Shown here one piece after another: positions 11,047 to 21,292 of a stretch of 64,000 nt of DNA. The stretch is from NCBI GenBank assembly GCA_947184155.2, contig CAMXCT020003757.1, positions 1-64,000 on the forward strand, in the 5' to 3' direction. Origin of the DNA: Cladocopium goreaui. Lineage: Eukaryota; Sar; Dinophyceae; Suessiales; Symbiodiniaceae. The stretch's first letter is position 1; every line of letters begins with the position of its first letter. The translations under genes were made by a program, and so were the position numbers. The notes under the pieces were generated by a model that was not told where the DNA came from, ran no database searches, and saw only the letters and a list, made by a program, of their open reading frames with translations.

Positions 11047-14000
11047 ATGGCAGCTCTGGATCCGACAATCATCCAGACGGCGCTTTTGCAGGTGGCCGAG
11101 GCCACGAAAGCGGCCTCAGAGGCTGCGAAGGCTGTGCAGTTAGCGCAGCAGCAGCAGTCCAAAGGTGCCTCTGGATCTTCAGGACAAGCGGTTGTTGACT
11201 GGAGCAAGTTGGTCAACAAACCCCCATGCTTTGAGCACAGTACAGTAGAGGCTGAAATAAAGGCCTTCAGGGACTGGAGCTGGCAAGTGACTCAGTATCT
11301 TGCCACCATAGACAGTGCGTATGATGATGAACTTAGAAAGGTTTTTGAAAATCCTTCTACAAAGCTGGACATGGATAGCGCTTCACTGGAGACTCGTACA
11401 AGGGGCATGAAGCTCTATGGCCTCTTGGCGTCTTTGGTCAGAGGAAAGGCGCTCAACATAGTGAAGAGTGTTGGAAATTCGGACGGCTATGAAGCCCTTA
11501 TACAGATGGTTTTGGCACTCAGGCCAAACAACAACAATAGAGGTCTTGCTCTTCTTACAGCAGCAACTTCATGGCCGGCTTTCAACATGGGACTTCCACT
11601 TCAACCCCAGGTTTTGAAACTGGAAGAAGTTTTCGAAGAGTCTCGAAAGAGTGGAACCGACATCCAGGATGCTGTCAAATCTGCAATACTCATGCGATGT
11701 GTCAGTGGCCAACTTCGCACTCATTTGAACTTGGGCGCGCAGGAGAACATGACATATGCAAGCTTGAGGGAACAGTGTCTCAAATGGGACAGGGCACAGC
11801 AGCGATGGTCGGGCTTAATCACAGGTGATGACCAGGTGGTGCCCATGGAGATCGACCGTGTGAAAGGGAAAGGAAAATGGTCCAGCTCACAGAAGGGCCA
11901 TGGAGGCAAGTCGAAAGGAAAGAATGACAAAGGTGGCCAGAAAGGCGACTACAAAGGCAAGTCGAAAGGAAAAGATGGAAAAGGAAAATCGAAGAAAGGC
12001 CAGGAGAAGGGAAAAGGCAAGTCAGAAGACCGATCAAAAGGGAAAGGACGAGGTGATAAGCAATGTCACCTGTGCGGACGCTTCGGGCATTTTGCTCGTG
12101 ATTGCTGGCAAAACCAACAGGTCAGAGCTGTTGGGAGTTCTTCGGGCCAACAACCTTCAGAAGGTACAGCAGCACAGCAGTCAATGGCTCAGGGATCTCC
12201 TTCATCGTCTGCAGGAGGTAGCTACACCCAAGTGACGAGTGTTTCACAGCATGGTCAAGGCCAAGCACAAGGGTCTTCAACTCAGTACAGGGTTGCACGA
12301 ATCATGCAGGATGACTCAACTGACTTGGTTTTCGATCTCACTGCAGGAGCATTTGATGTTGGACACGTGCGTGCAATTCACTTTCATATAGGTGATGATG
12401 AGGACGAGCTGGAAGTGACTGAATTTCCTCGAGGTGTTAGGGCAATCATTGAAGAGTTGCCTGATGATTCAGCAGCGCAGGTGATTCTTTTGGACTCAGG
12501 TGCAGATGCCTCAGTTTTCCCACTTAGCCTCATTGGCGCTGGGAAGCCACTGGACTCACGAGGGACAAAACTTTGTGATGCACAAGGAAAACAGATCCCC
12601 ATAGAAAGCATGCGTTTGGTTGAAATTCGACTCCCAACTTCAAGTGGAAAGAGTGTGATTCTGAGAGAGCGAGTTGCAATCTCTTCGAGGGTGACACAGC
12701 CCATCCTGTGTTTTGGACACCTCTTGGAGCAGGGCGTTGGAATCGATGGTGTGGAGCAGGCCTTAGTTCACTCTAGCGGCCGAATCAACATTCCTTTGCA
12801 GTTACAGAACAAAAGCATGACTGTTTTGGGTCACGTTCGGTTGCTGCAGAACATGTCAGACCAGGACACCTTTCAGGCAATTCGAGCAGTGAAGGCTGAG
12901 GTGCAAAGTGAGTTGATCAACAGCCCCATAGGCTGGAGTGTGAATGAGATGGGTTACATCGTTGGCAGACATCTCAGTGATTCCTACCAGGATCCTTCAC
13001 TGGCATTCCCTGCACTGGAGGGCCCACAGCTTCGAACAACACTGGTGAGAGGTGATGATGGCTTGTGGTACATACTCGAGTTGTCCGAGTCCTTGAAAGA
13101 AATCGTGCAATTGGATGCAAAGTTTCATGATATGGTTGGTAACAGGAGTGTGATTACAATCATCACTGAAGGAGAAAAGCCCCCAGTCATGATGGGATTT
13201 CAGTTTGAGGGAGAGGGTCCACAAGGAGCACAATTTGAAGCTCATGATGACCCAGGCGATGAGGTTCTTCTTGCTCCTGAGGACGAAATCCAAGGTGTCG
13301 ACATCTCCGAACGTGAGGAGCCCAGAGCAGGACAACCAGTAGGAGAAGCCCAAATTGTGGTGCTCCCAGCAACCAACGATGAGGTGATTGTCAATGGAAT
13401 CAGTTTGACTGCAAACAGTAGTTTGGCAGCGTTGAGAGCAGGCTGCACAACATATGGAATCTCAACGTCAGGAAGCAAACTGAAGTGTTTTGGGAGGCTC
13501 TTGCAACACCAGAAGAACCTGGAGCTTCAGACCATCACCCATGCTGCCCAGGATGCCCTGAATGCAGAGACCAGGACACCGAAGGCACCAGCTTTGCCAG
13601 AACCTCCAACCGAGATTCTTCAAGAGCGTCACCGGCTTACACACACTCCATATGAACCATGGTGTGAGAGCTGTGTGGCACATAGGGCAAGGTCAGATCG
13701 ACATCCCCGAGATTTCTCTTCCAAAGAGGGCAGTGTACCAACAATTTCCTTTGACTATTTCTTCACGAAGGCTGGAGAGAGCAGCACTGACCCTGATTCT
13801 GTCATTGCGCTTGTGATGGTGGATAGCAAAACAGGTTTCTTGGGATGTGTGCCAATGAACAGCAAGGCACAGTTCGACCTAGCGACAAAGGAGCTGATAG
13901 CCTTTTGCCAAACCTTGGGCTACAATGAAGTGATGCTGAGGTGCGACAATGAACCTTCAGTGCTTCAGCTGCAGCGTTTGGTTGTGCAAGCCCGACAACA

Positions 14001-17000
14001 AATGGGTTTGCAAACAAAGGCATGTACCCCTTCGGCATACCAGCATGGCAATGCGTTGGCAGAAAATGCAATCCAGCGCATCAGAGGCTTGGCTGGGAGC
14101 TTGATGCACTCATTGCAACTGAAGCTTGGAGTTACAATCAACTCCAACCATGCGCTTTGGACTTGGTGCATGCGTCATGCTGCGTGGATTCTGAACAGGT
14201 TCAATCCACATCAAGGGCTTACAGCTTTCGAAGTGGTGTATGGAAAAGTTTACCATGGTCAGGTTTGTGAATTTGGAGAACCCGTGCTGGGGCATGCCAA
14301 AACGCCTTACAAGGGCAATCCAAAGTGGCAACGCATGTTGTTTGTTGGAAAGGTCGAGGGCCAAGATAGCTTTCTTTTGTACACAGGCAGTGGACTGATC
14401 CTTACAAGGTCGGTTAGGAGGATCAAAACAAACTGGACTTCATACATGGCGTTCTACAAGCAGTTTGATCTCTTTTCATGGCAGTACAAAGTTGGTTTTG
14501 GGGGAAGAGTTCAACCGACCAAGAGGAAGGTCAACCCGAGATCAGTGAGCTTTACAGCCCCAATTGGTCCTTTTCAACCCAGTTCTTTGGCGGACGAAGA
14601 TGCAGAGGCCGTGAAAGCAAAGGCACAGGAGGAGAAAAATGAAGAAGGAGAACAGGAGAGAATGGCAGGGCATGACAAGCCTGCTGAAATTCAAAGAGAA
14701 GTTCAATTTGGAGATGGACGCATCTTCGAAGAGACAGAGAAACCCAGAGTAGCATATGCCCCACAACTTGTGGTGATGCCTCCACCGAGCACTGCAGTCC
14801 CAGCAAAGACTGCCACCGAGGATGCAGGTTCCAGCAGTGTTGGTGGAGACCCTTTGCAAAGTGTTGGAATGGAAGTGCCTATGACTCCAGATGTCCATAC
14901 AGGAGTCAACGCCCCTGCAAGCCCAAGACACTCTTCTACAACCAGAGAACATGCTGACGAAGGAGAGACAGCAGAAGCAAAAAGAGCGAGAGTTGAGGAG
15001 CACAAGAAGCCCAGGATCAACAAGATCGAGGCTCATGTTGTGGAGTGTGAGAAAGCAGTCAGGACAGTTCAATTTGGAATGGAGGAGTACTACACTATGG
15101 ATGAGTACGAAGCAGAATGGAAAAGTGATGACAGCTCTGGGAATCTAGAAGAGGTATGGCTTGGAGAAGATGAGCTCTACTTTGCAGGAACCCCGGAGTC
15201 CGTTTGGAGTGACTGGACCTTGAAAGAACAACCTCCACCTCCTGATCCCGCTGTTGACTTAGTGGCCGACGAGATCGAAATCGATCGCCTGCTTGAAATG
15301 AAAGTCCTGGTGAAACCAGAAGGTCACCAAGGACGAGTTGAGGGCCGCCTCACAACCAAGTTCGTGAGAGATTGGAGGAAGAAACTGTATGTCAGTGAAG
15401 GCCAGAGTCGCGAGAGATGGATGAGAAGGAGCCGACTAGTGGCTCGAGAATATGCGGTGGAGAAACGGGACGACACATTTTCTCCTGCCACAGGAGCCCA
15501 TACCTCGAACCTACTTCCTTTGCTGCATCTCCAAAGGCAAGCAGAAGGAAAGGGGAGCAGCGATCTCTATAAACCCTTGCTGGCATCACTGGACATCAAG
15601 GACGCCTTCTTGCAGGTGCCACAGACTGACCCCATTCAGGTGTTTCTCAACAACACTCCCTTCATAATCCTCAAGAACTTGCCAGGACAGAGACAGGGAT
15701 CCAAAGCATGGTATTGGTATTTTCGTACGTTTCTGGAGGAAAATCTGCAGTTTACGTTTTGTGCCGAGCAGCCATGCTTAGCGAAATGTGATGAAGCAAC
15801 AGTTTTGATGCATGTAGATGATTTACTCTACGCCGGGACCCAAGAGCATTTCCACAATGTCTTCTTGAAGAAGTGCAAGGAGAAATTCTCAGTTTCCCAT
15901 GCGGAGTTGGATGAACCTGGAAGCTCCATCACGTTTTTGAAGAAAAGACTGGTACAGTTGGATGATGGTATCCTTGTAACACCTGGCACTGATGTTGAGA
16001 AGTTGGTTGAATCGTTTGAAGAAAAGTTTGGACGTGCAAAGATTTCCAGCGTCCCATGCGACAACTCAATTCAGTTGGAGGACACCTCATATGCATTGAA
16101 TGTGGAGGACTCTACCCATTTCAGGTCAATTGTTGGCTCAGCTCTTTACCTTGGAAGAGACAAACCGGACACCATCTTCTGCATAAAGGAGCTGGCTGGG
16201 AAAATGTCCAAGCCTACTTTGATGGCGCTTCAGCACTTGCGCAAGCTGATTGGGTATTTGAAAGGGACTGGAAACTTGGGAGTCAAACTTTGCAATCCAA
16301 CCCCTGGGCATGGAAAATGGAAGGTCAGTGAAGAAGCCCAGTGGGTACTTGAAACGTTTTCAGACGCTGATTGGGCTGCAAATCGCAGTCATCGCAGGTC
16401 GACTTCCTGCGGTGTTCATTTTCTGAACGGAAACTATTTGTATTCCAGCTCACGAACACAGAAAGTCATTTCTTTGTCGTCGTGTGAAAGCGAACTGCAT
16501 TCAATCGTTTCAGCAATGTGTGACTGCCTATTCATCCGCAGGTGTTTAGAGTTCATGCTGGGGACAAGATTGCTGCAGGTTCATTTCACTGATAGTTCTT
16601 CAGCTCGGCAGCTGGTTTCACGCCAAGGAGCTGGGAAGGTGCGCCACTTAGCTGGAAAGATCTTGTGGGTTCAATCGAAGGTGAGAGAAGGAGATGTGTT
16701 ACTTTCACAGATCTCTACAAGTTTTAACATCAGTGATGTGGGCACCAATCCTTTGTCGAAGAAGAGACTGGTGGCGATGATGGGTGAAATCGGCATGATG
16801 CATGTGGAGTCTGGAGAAACCGTGGGGGAAATGGAGCGCGATGAGTTGCGCACTTATGGCTCAAACAGCAAAAGCCTATCCAAGATCGCAAAGACCGTTC
16901 TGAAACTCACTGCCATGATGGGCCTTGAGCCTATGCAAGTTGCGGCCCAGGAGGAGACTTGCAATGAGACCAACCAAAAGGACAGCAGCTTTTGGATCTG

Positions 17001-17466
17001 GACCAGCCTCATGGTGTTAGCATGTGCATGGATGGCAGTGTGCTTCATAGCGTTTTGGTTTTGGAAGAAGTTGGACAAGCGTTTGTACTGGAACGAGGTG
17101 CAGCTGGCTGAGGACGACAGCATGCTGGGAAGGCACAGAGACCAGCTCAGTACGCTACAGGATCAGCTCACAAACCTACGTGGGAAGTTCGAGAGGCATG
17201 TGGAGAGATATGATGGAGAATTTGAAGTTTTGGAGGACTACGGAGACTCCATTCGGTTTGGACTGGTCGAGATTGGTGGGTTCGTCAGGCACCAGAAGCT
17301 CACAACGCAGCAGCGAGAATCTTTGCAGGTGCTTGAAAAGGCCAACATGGCCATCTTTGATCAAAACAAGAAGACTCCAGAGAATACGGACCCTCCGAGG
17401 AAAAGATCGGCCACTCCAACACGTTCTTCATGCTCAGAGTCAAAGTCCGAACAGCTTGAAGCATGA
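11047..17466 (+). CDS. Copia Gag-Pol polyprotein, 2139 aa, with extra C-terminal membrane domain
   Basis: The first ATG of the frame (11047) is taken as the start, 278 bases after the 5' LTR. Domains in order: Gag (about 1-270); a Lys/Gly-rich basic stretch (272-338) and a CCHC zinc knuckle (C340, C343, H348, C353); aspartic protease with D483-S-G; integrase with a zinc module (H862, H866, C873, C876) and catalytic D903, D967, E1006; reverse transcriptase with D1516 and an HVDD box (1589-1592) where YVDD is usual; RNase H with D1773, E1814 and D1849. A hydrophobic helix (1982-2006) and a charged, probably coiled-coil region (about 2018-2060) follow, which ordinary copia Pol proteins lack. At over 2100 residues it is longer than the 1300-1500 common in copia. 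All catalytic residues are kept. The frame remains open past its TGA. Confidence 0.96.
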   Translation: MAALDPTIIQTALLQVAEATKAASEAAKAVQLAQQQQSKGASGSSGQAVVDWSKLVNKPPCFEHSTVEAEIKAFRDWSWQVTQYLATIDSAYDDELRKVFENPSTKLDMDSASLETRTRGMKLYGLLASLVRGKALNIVKSVGNSDGYEALIQMVLALRPNNNNRGLALLTAATSWPAFNMGLPLQPQVLKLEEVFEESRKSGTDIQDAVKSAILMRCVSGQLRTHLNLGAQENMTYASLREQCLKWDRAQQRWSGLITGDDQVVPMEIDRVKGKGKWSSSQKGHGGKSKGKNDKGGQKGDYKGKSKGKDGKGKSKKGQEKGKGKSEDRSKGKGRGDKQCHLCGRFGHFARDCWQNQQVRAVGSSSGQQPSEGTAAQQSMAQGSPSSSAGGSYTQVTSVSQHGQGQAQGSSTQYRVARIMQDDSTDLVFDLTAGAFDVGHVRAIHFHIGDDEDELEVTEFPRGVRAIIEELPDDSAAQVILLDSGADASVFPLSLIGAGKPLDSRGTKLCDAQGKQIPIESMRLVEIRLPTSSGKSVILRERVAISSRVTQPILCFGHLLEQGVGIDGVEQALVHSSGRINIPLQLQNKSMTVLGHVRLLQNMSDQDTFQAIRAVKAEVQSELINSPIGWSVNEMGYIVGRHLSDSYQDPSLAFPALEGPQLRTTLVRGDDGLWYILELSESLKEIVQLDAKFHDMVGNRSVITIITEGEKPPVMMGFQFEGEGPQGAQFEAHDDPGDEVLLAPEDEIQGVDISEREEPRAGQPVGEAQIVVLPATNDEVIVNGISLTANSSLAALRAGCTTYGISTSGSKLKCFGRLLQHQKNLELQTITHAAQDALNAETRTPKAPALPEPPTEILQERHRLTHTPYEPWCESCVAHRARSDRHPRDFSSKEGSVPTISFDYFFTKAGESSTDPDSVIALVMVDSKTGFLGCVPMNSKAQFDLATKELIAFCQTLGYNEVMLRCDNEPSVLQLQRLVVQARQQMGLQTKACTPSAYQHGNALAENAIQRIRGLAGSLMHSLQLKLGVTINSNHALWTWCMRHAAWILNRFNPHQGLTAFEVVYGKVYHGQVCEFGEPVLGHAKTPYKGNPKWQRMLFVGKVEGQDSFLLYTGSGLILTRSVRRIKTNWTSYMAFYKQFDLFSWQYKVGFGGRVQPTKRKVNPRSVSFTAPIGPFQPSSLADEDAEAVKAKAQEEKNEEGEQERMAGHDKPAEIQREVQFGDGRIFEETEKPRVAYAPQLVVMPPPSTAVPAKTATEDAGSSSVGGDPLQSVGMEVPMTPDVHTGVNAPASPRHSSTTREHADEGETAEAKRARVEEHKKPRINKIEAHVVECEKAVRTVQFGMEEYYTMDEYEAEWKSDDSSGNLEEVWLGEDELYFAGTPESVWSDWTLKEQPPPPDPAVDLVADEIEIDRLLEMKVLVKPEGHQGRVEGRLTTKFVRDWRKKLYVSEGQSRERWMRRSRLVAREYAVEKRDDTFSPATGAHTSNLLPLLHLQRQAEGKGSSDLYKPLLASLDIKDAFLQVPQTDPIQVFLNNTPFIILKNLPGQRQGSKAWYWYFRTFLEENLQFTFCAEQPCLAKCDEATVLMHVDDLLYAGTQEHFHNVFLKKCKEKFSVSHAELDEPGSSITFLKKRLVQLDDGILVTPGTDVEKLVESFEEKFGRAKISSVPCDNSIQLEDTSYALNVEDSTHFRSIVGSALYLGRDKPDTIFCIKELAGKMSKPTLMALQHLRKLIGYLKGTGNLGVKLCNPTPGHGKWKVSEEAQWVLETFSDADWAANRSHRRSTSCGVHFLNGNYLYSSSRTQKVISLSSCESELHSIVSAMCDCLFIRRCLEFMLGTRLLQVHFTDSSSARQLVSRQGAGKVRHLAGKILWVQSKVREGDVLLSQISTSFNISDVGTNPLSKKRLVAMMGEIGMMHVESGETVGEMERDELRTYGSNSKSLSKIAKTVLKLTAMMGLEPMQVAAQEETCNETNQKDSSFWIWTSLMVLACAWMAVCFIAFWFWKKLDKRLYWNEVQLAEDDSMLGRHRDQLSTLQDQLTNLRGKFERHVERYDGEFEVLEDYGDSIRFGLVEIGGFVRHQKLTTQQRESLQVLEKANMAIFDQNKKTPENTDPPRKRSATPTRSSCSESKSEQLEA

Positions 17467-17523
17467 GATGAAGGTAACCAGCTTGCATCAGGCAGTGCAG
17501 GCACAGTGGATGGAGAGGAAGCC

Positions 17524-17796
17524 ATGAGTCAGTTGGAAAACCTCTTGAACAACCTCAGAGCACAGCAGAATGAAAGCCTTGCAAACGAATTGTATGAAGA
17601 TGCCCGAGAACTTCAAAGGGCAATCGACAGCGTACTGGAGGCAAAAGAAACTGGAGCAGGACTCACAGCAGACCTACTGTTCCAGGTTCGAAATTGCTTT
17701 CAGAGAGTGTTCCGGAAAGCACGAAACAGAGGAGAAGAATGGCTGTCTCAGGTCTACAAGTTTTACGTGGACGACATGCAGCAGCTATTGAAATGA
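17524..17796 (+). CDS. Small downstream frame of the copia element, 90 aa, in phase with gag-pol
   Basis: From the ATG at 17524 the frame encodes 90 residues, mostly helical and charged, opening MSQLENLLNNL. I know no family for it. It lies inside the element between gag-pol and the 3' LTR. It is in the same reading phase as gag-pol, and the 57 bases between the TGA (17464) and this ATG contain no other stop. It could therefore be a separate small protein, the tail of a longer Pol made by TGA readthrough, or the tail of an ancestral Pol cut off by a recent nonsense change. From 17797 to the polypurine tract the leader to the LTR shows no gene. Confidence 0.5.
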   Translation: MSQLENLLNNLRAQQNESLANELYEDARELQRAIDSVLEAKETGAGLTADLLFQVRNCFQRVFRKARNRGEEWLSQVYKFYVDDMQQLLK

Positions 17797-17994
17797 AGGA
17801 GCACTGGAACCAATTGAGATTGCCAAGCAAAGAAAGATTTGATTTGCAGTCTTATTTTGGTGATGGCGTGCCGGGCAACGCCAAATCCCGAGGGGTGCCG
17901 GGAAACCCTGAAGCCCGTGCATGGCTGATCTCAAAAGAGATTTTTCAGCCTAGCGTGTCAGAATAGTCCCATGAGCAACAAGGCTCACGAGACT

Positions 17995-18003
17995 AAGGAG
18001 GAG
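17995..18003 (+). promoter_or_regulatory. Polypurine tract, AAGGAGGAG
   Basis: Nine purines directly before the 3' LTR, the expected position of the plus-strand primer. It is shorter than many polypurine tracts but lies exactly at the LTR edge. Confidence 0.8.
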
Positions 18004-18173
18004 TGCAAAATCCTTTCAACCATGCTCAGTGCAAGGATGACACGCACAAATCACTATGTCAGAATGTTTTCACTACATGGAAAACCCATGAACAGCAGTG
18101 GAACTACCGCTGGATTTCAGGCCCAAATCTTGTGGTCAAAAGAGAGCGCCGCACTGTTTCGCATTTGTTTGCA
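18004..18173 (+). repeat. 3' LTR, 170 bp
   Basis: Second copy of the LTR, with no difference from the 5' copy that I could find. It is followed directly by GTTTT (18174-18178), the same five bases that precede the 5' LTR at 10594-10598. Confidence 0.96.
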
Positions 18174-18178
18174 GTTTT

Positions 18179-18893
18179 ATATTTCGGCCATTGCGCAAAA
18201 AAGGAGGGGGAAACTAAGACGTTCAATGAAAAAACGCAAACAACACTCCAACGCAGAAAATAGTAGGAAAATGTGAATGACTCAGAACAGAAAGTGCAAG
18301 AATGGAATCGCTTTTTAGCAGCACCATCTAGTAGGCAATCCAGGCTAGCATCTTTCCTCGGTAGGACAATGACCACACGTCCCCGGCACCGGAACGTCCA
18401 CTGAGACAACTGACGCTGTGAAGATCCACTCGCGGTAGTGCGTTGTCACTTTTATAGCGGACTGGCGCCAACAATGTTGTATTGATTACCTTAATGAATA
18501 GTCGTTCTTTGGAACCTTGGGATGCCAATGTGTGTTTCATATATTAATTATTGAAGACATGTAATAAAGGAACAGGGATGTTGTAACTAGTCAAAGATTT
18601 CGTTTATCAAAACAAACAGTTGTGATAGTCGTGCTGTTCCTTGCTCCGCGTTGTTCCTTCCCATTTGGGGCCACTCTGTGGTCGCCAGTTTCCACTCACA
18701 TTCAGCCGTCAGTCAATTTACCCTATGAACACCGAATCGCGCGCATACCAAGACATGATACGGACCCCACGATGTGGGATAAAAAAACCTGCGCACTGGG
18801 ATGACGTGGCTGAAGCAAGCGTCCGCCATCGGTAGGTTTCGGCGGCCCTCCGCTCTAGAATTCTCAGGTTTGCAACGCGGATTGACAATGTTT
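18179..18893. other. No gene recognised between the copia element and the composite repeat
   Basis: Mixed-composition sequence with only short shadow frames. I see no repeat, RNA gene or coding signal that I can support. Confidence 0.6.
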
Positions 18894-19917
18894 TTCCCCA
18901 CCTGCCAGGTGAGGGTTGTTAGATTTTATGTCAGTTGCCTCCTCCTCCTGCCTCGTCCTCCTCTCGTCCCCCTCTCCTCCTCCTCCTCTCCTCCTCGTCC
19001 TCCTCGTCCTCCTTGTCATCCTTGTCATCCTTGTCGTCCTCTCGTTGTCCTCGTCGTCCTCGTTGTCCTCCTCGTCCTCCTGCTCAACTGCGACTCGCGA
19101 TCCACAGTGTTCGCTGCCGGAACTCAACCACGACCATCCACGCCCAGTGTTCCCTGCCGGACCTCAACCACGGCCATCCACGCCCAGTGTTCCCTGCCGG
19201 ACCTCAACCGCGAGTATCCACGCCAAGTGTTCCCTGCCGGACCCCATGTAGGAAGATATGGGACAAAGAATGTGCAGAAGAAAGTTAGAAAGCATGTCAG
19301 AAGATATGCCAGATAGAATGCCAGATAGAATGCCAGAAGATATGTCAGAATATATGCCAGAAGATATGCCAGATAGAATGCCAGAAGATATGCCAGATAG
19401 AATGCATCAGATTTGCCAGATAGAATGCCAGAAGATATGCCAGAAGATATGTCAGATAGAATGCCAAAAAGATATGCCAGATAGAATGCCAGAAGATTTG
19501 CCAGATAGAATGCCAGATAGAATGCCAGAGATATGTCAGAATATATGATAGAACATATGCCAGAAGATATGCCAGATAGAATGCCAGCAGATATGTCAAA
19601 ATATATGCCAGAAGATATGCCAGATAGAATGCCGGATAGAATGCCAGAAGATATGTCAGAATATATGCCAGAAGATATGCCAGATAGAATGCATCAGATT
19701 TGCCAGATAGAATGCCAGAAGATATTTCAGATAGAATGCCAGAAGATATGCCAGATAGAATGCCAGAAGATTTGCCAGATAGAATGCCACAAGAAAATGC
19801 CAGAAGATATGCCAGATAGAATGCCAGAAGATATGTCAGATAGAATGCCAGAAGATTTGCCAGTAAGAAAATCTAAAAATGTCATGGTGGGGATCACACG
19901 AAGTAAAGTAATTTTTC
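18894..19917 (+). repeat. Composite repeat element, copy 1
   Basis: It starts TTCCCCACCTGCCAGGTG, containing the 13-bp palindrome CACCTGCCAGGTG, followed by GAGGGTTGTTAGATTTTAT. Next come a CTC/TCC-rich tract, several GCCGGACCTCAACC units, then some 25 units of a 24-bp repeat (AGATAGAATGCCAGAAGATATGCC) and a conserved end, GCCAGTAAGAAAATCT through CACACGAAGTAAAGTAATT. The same parts recur in the same order at 21293-22018. The 24-bp unit is open on both strands, giving MPEDMPDR repeats on plus and hydrophobic AYLLAFYL repeats on minus. I treat neither as a gene. It may be a non-autonomous mobile element. Confidence 0.8.
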
Positions 19918-20750
19918 CTCCGCACCTTTTTCCGCGCGCGGTCTTGGATGGATTGTTTTTATACTGGCCAATCTCCAGATGTTAAACTTTTGACCTATGT
20001 CTTTGCTGTCGTCCCCACCACATGTATCCTGACATCTGATTTCGCACATATATTCCAACTCATACTATCTGACAACTATTTTTTCCCAACGCGCGCCCAC
20101 ACACACACACATGTTTTATTCCTGCGTGCCACTTGGCTGCACATTCTTGTTTGCCACGGAGAAATCAGGACTGCTTCGATTTTGAGAGTGCAAAATTCAA
20201 TGCTATGTTCCACATGAATGACATGTATGATTGTATGTGCTAACATTCAACACGCCAAATTCACGCTCCCAAAGCAGCGAGCGCTTTTTGTCGATTCAGG
20301 ACACGGTGTGCTGAGTTGGTCGCACGCTGGCTGCGGGTATGCCAATGCAACCAACGGAGAAAATACAAGCATTCAAGGGGAGAAAAAATCGGATCACTTG
20401 ATTGACGGCTTTCATGACGGGAAACGGCCTGTTTCCAAGTAGATTTGCAAAAGTGCCTCGAATCACTTGGGTCAGATTGACCTCGTATTCTTGCATGGGT
20501 TCCAAACCTCGGAGCTGGAGTTCAAGCACTCTGTGCCGCGCAAACTTGGCGTCAATGAGAAACGAAGGCACATTGTTATGAAGTTGCGCCATTTGATGCG
20601 CTTGCTCTTTCATGCGTGCAATCAGTACCCACTGAGATGATTACTGCGTTCGGTACCTCTTCCAATCGACATTTGTTGAAACATGTTTTCCTCACATATA
20701 TTGCAAGATTGTATGGACATGTGCTGATGTTCTATCTGCAGTTAGTTCGC
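19918..20750. other. Mostly unassigned; one weak minus-strand frame
   Basis: A minus-strand frame at 20296-20613 (105 codons) has non-repetitive composition and could be coding. It matches nothing I recognise and has no neighbouring exon that I can join to it. The rest shows no gene. Confidence 0.45.
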
Positions 20751-20754
20751 AACA

Positions 20755-21285
20755 TGGTTCATGGAGTTTACGTTTTGGTTTTGGCTGGGGTGGGGATCAA
20801 CCGTAACGTTTTTGAGGGAACATCCTACGTCGTGGAGTTCATGTTAAAAGCCTTGGTTTGGATTGGAGTGAGGGTCGAGAATAATTTACGTATATTAACG
20901 TTTTTGATTGATACGTAGCCCTATGTCGTGGAATGTGTGTTGAAGGTCTTCGCTTGGGTTGGAGTATCACGTTCTGCATGGGACGTCTGACGTTGTGGAA
21001 TTTACGTTGAGGGTCTTGGCCTGGGTTGGGGTAGGGATCAGAATGGACGCTCTTGACATCCTACGTCGTGAAGTTTACGTGGAAGGTCTTGGTTTGAGTC
21101 CGGCGGGGCTCAGTATTACTGTTCTTGCTAGGACGTCCTACGTTGGATCATTGCTAAACGTCTCGATAGGACGATATATGACGTTTGACGTCGTGGATGT
21201 TACGTGAAAATCTTGGTTTGGGATGGGGTGGGTATCAATGGTAACGCTCTTGATGCGACGTCGTCCGTCGTAAAGTTTACTTTGT
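20755..21285. repeat. Degenerate repeats of roughly 90-100 bases
   Basis: About five diverged units share CCTACGTCGTGGA, TTTACGTTGAAGGTC and TTGGTTTGGGTTGGGGT in the same order. They lie directly before the second composite repeat. No coding frame spans them. Confidence 0.7.
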
Positions 21286-21292
21286 GTTACTG

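Larger units (their letters stand above)
10599..18173 (+). mobile_element. Complete Ty1/copia LTR retrotransposon
   Basis: A 7575-base element bounded by two 170-bp direct repeats that appear identical base for base. Each starts TGCAAA and ends TTTGCA, a 6-bp inverted terminus of TG...CA type. Five-base direct repeats (GTTTT) flank it, the size usual for copia integrases. A primer binding site lies directly after the 5' LTR and a purine run directly before the 3' LTR. The interior carries an uninterrupted gag-pol in the copia order: Gag, protease, integrase, reverse transcriptase, RNase H. Identical LTRs and an intact frame mean the insertion is recent and could still be active. Confidence 0.97.
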
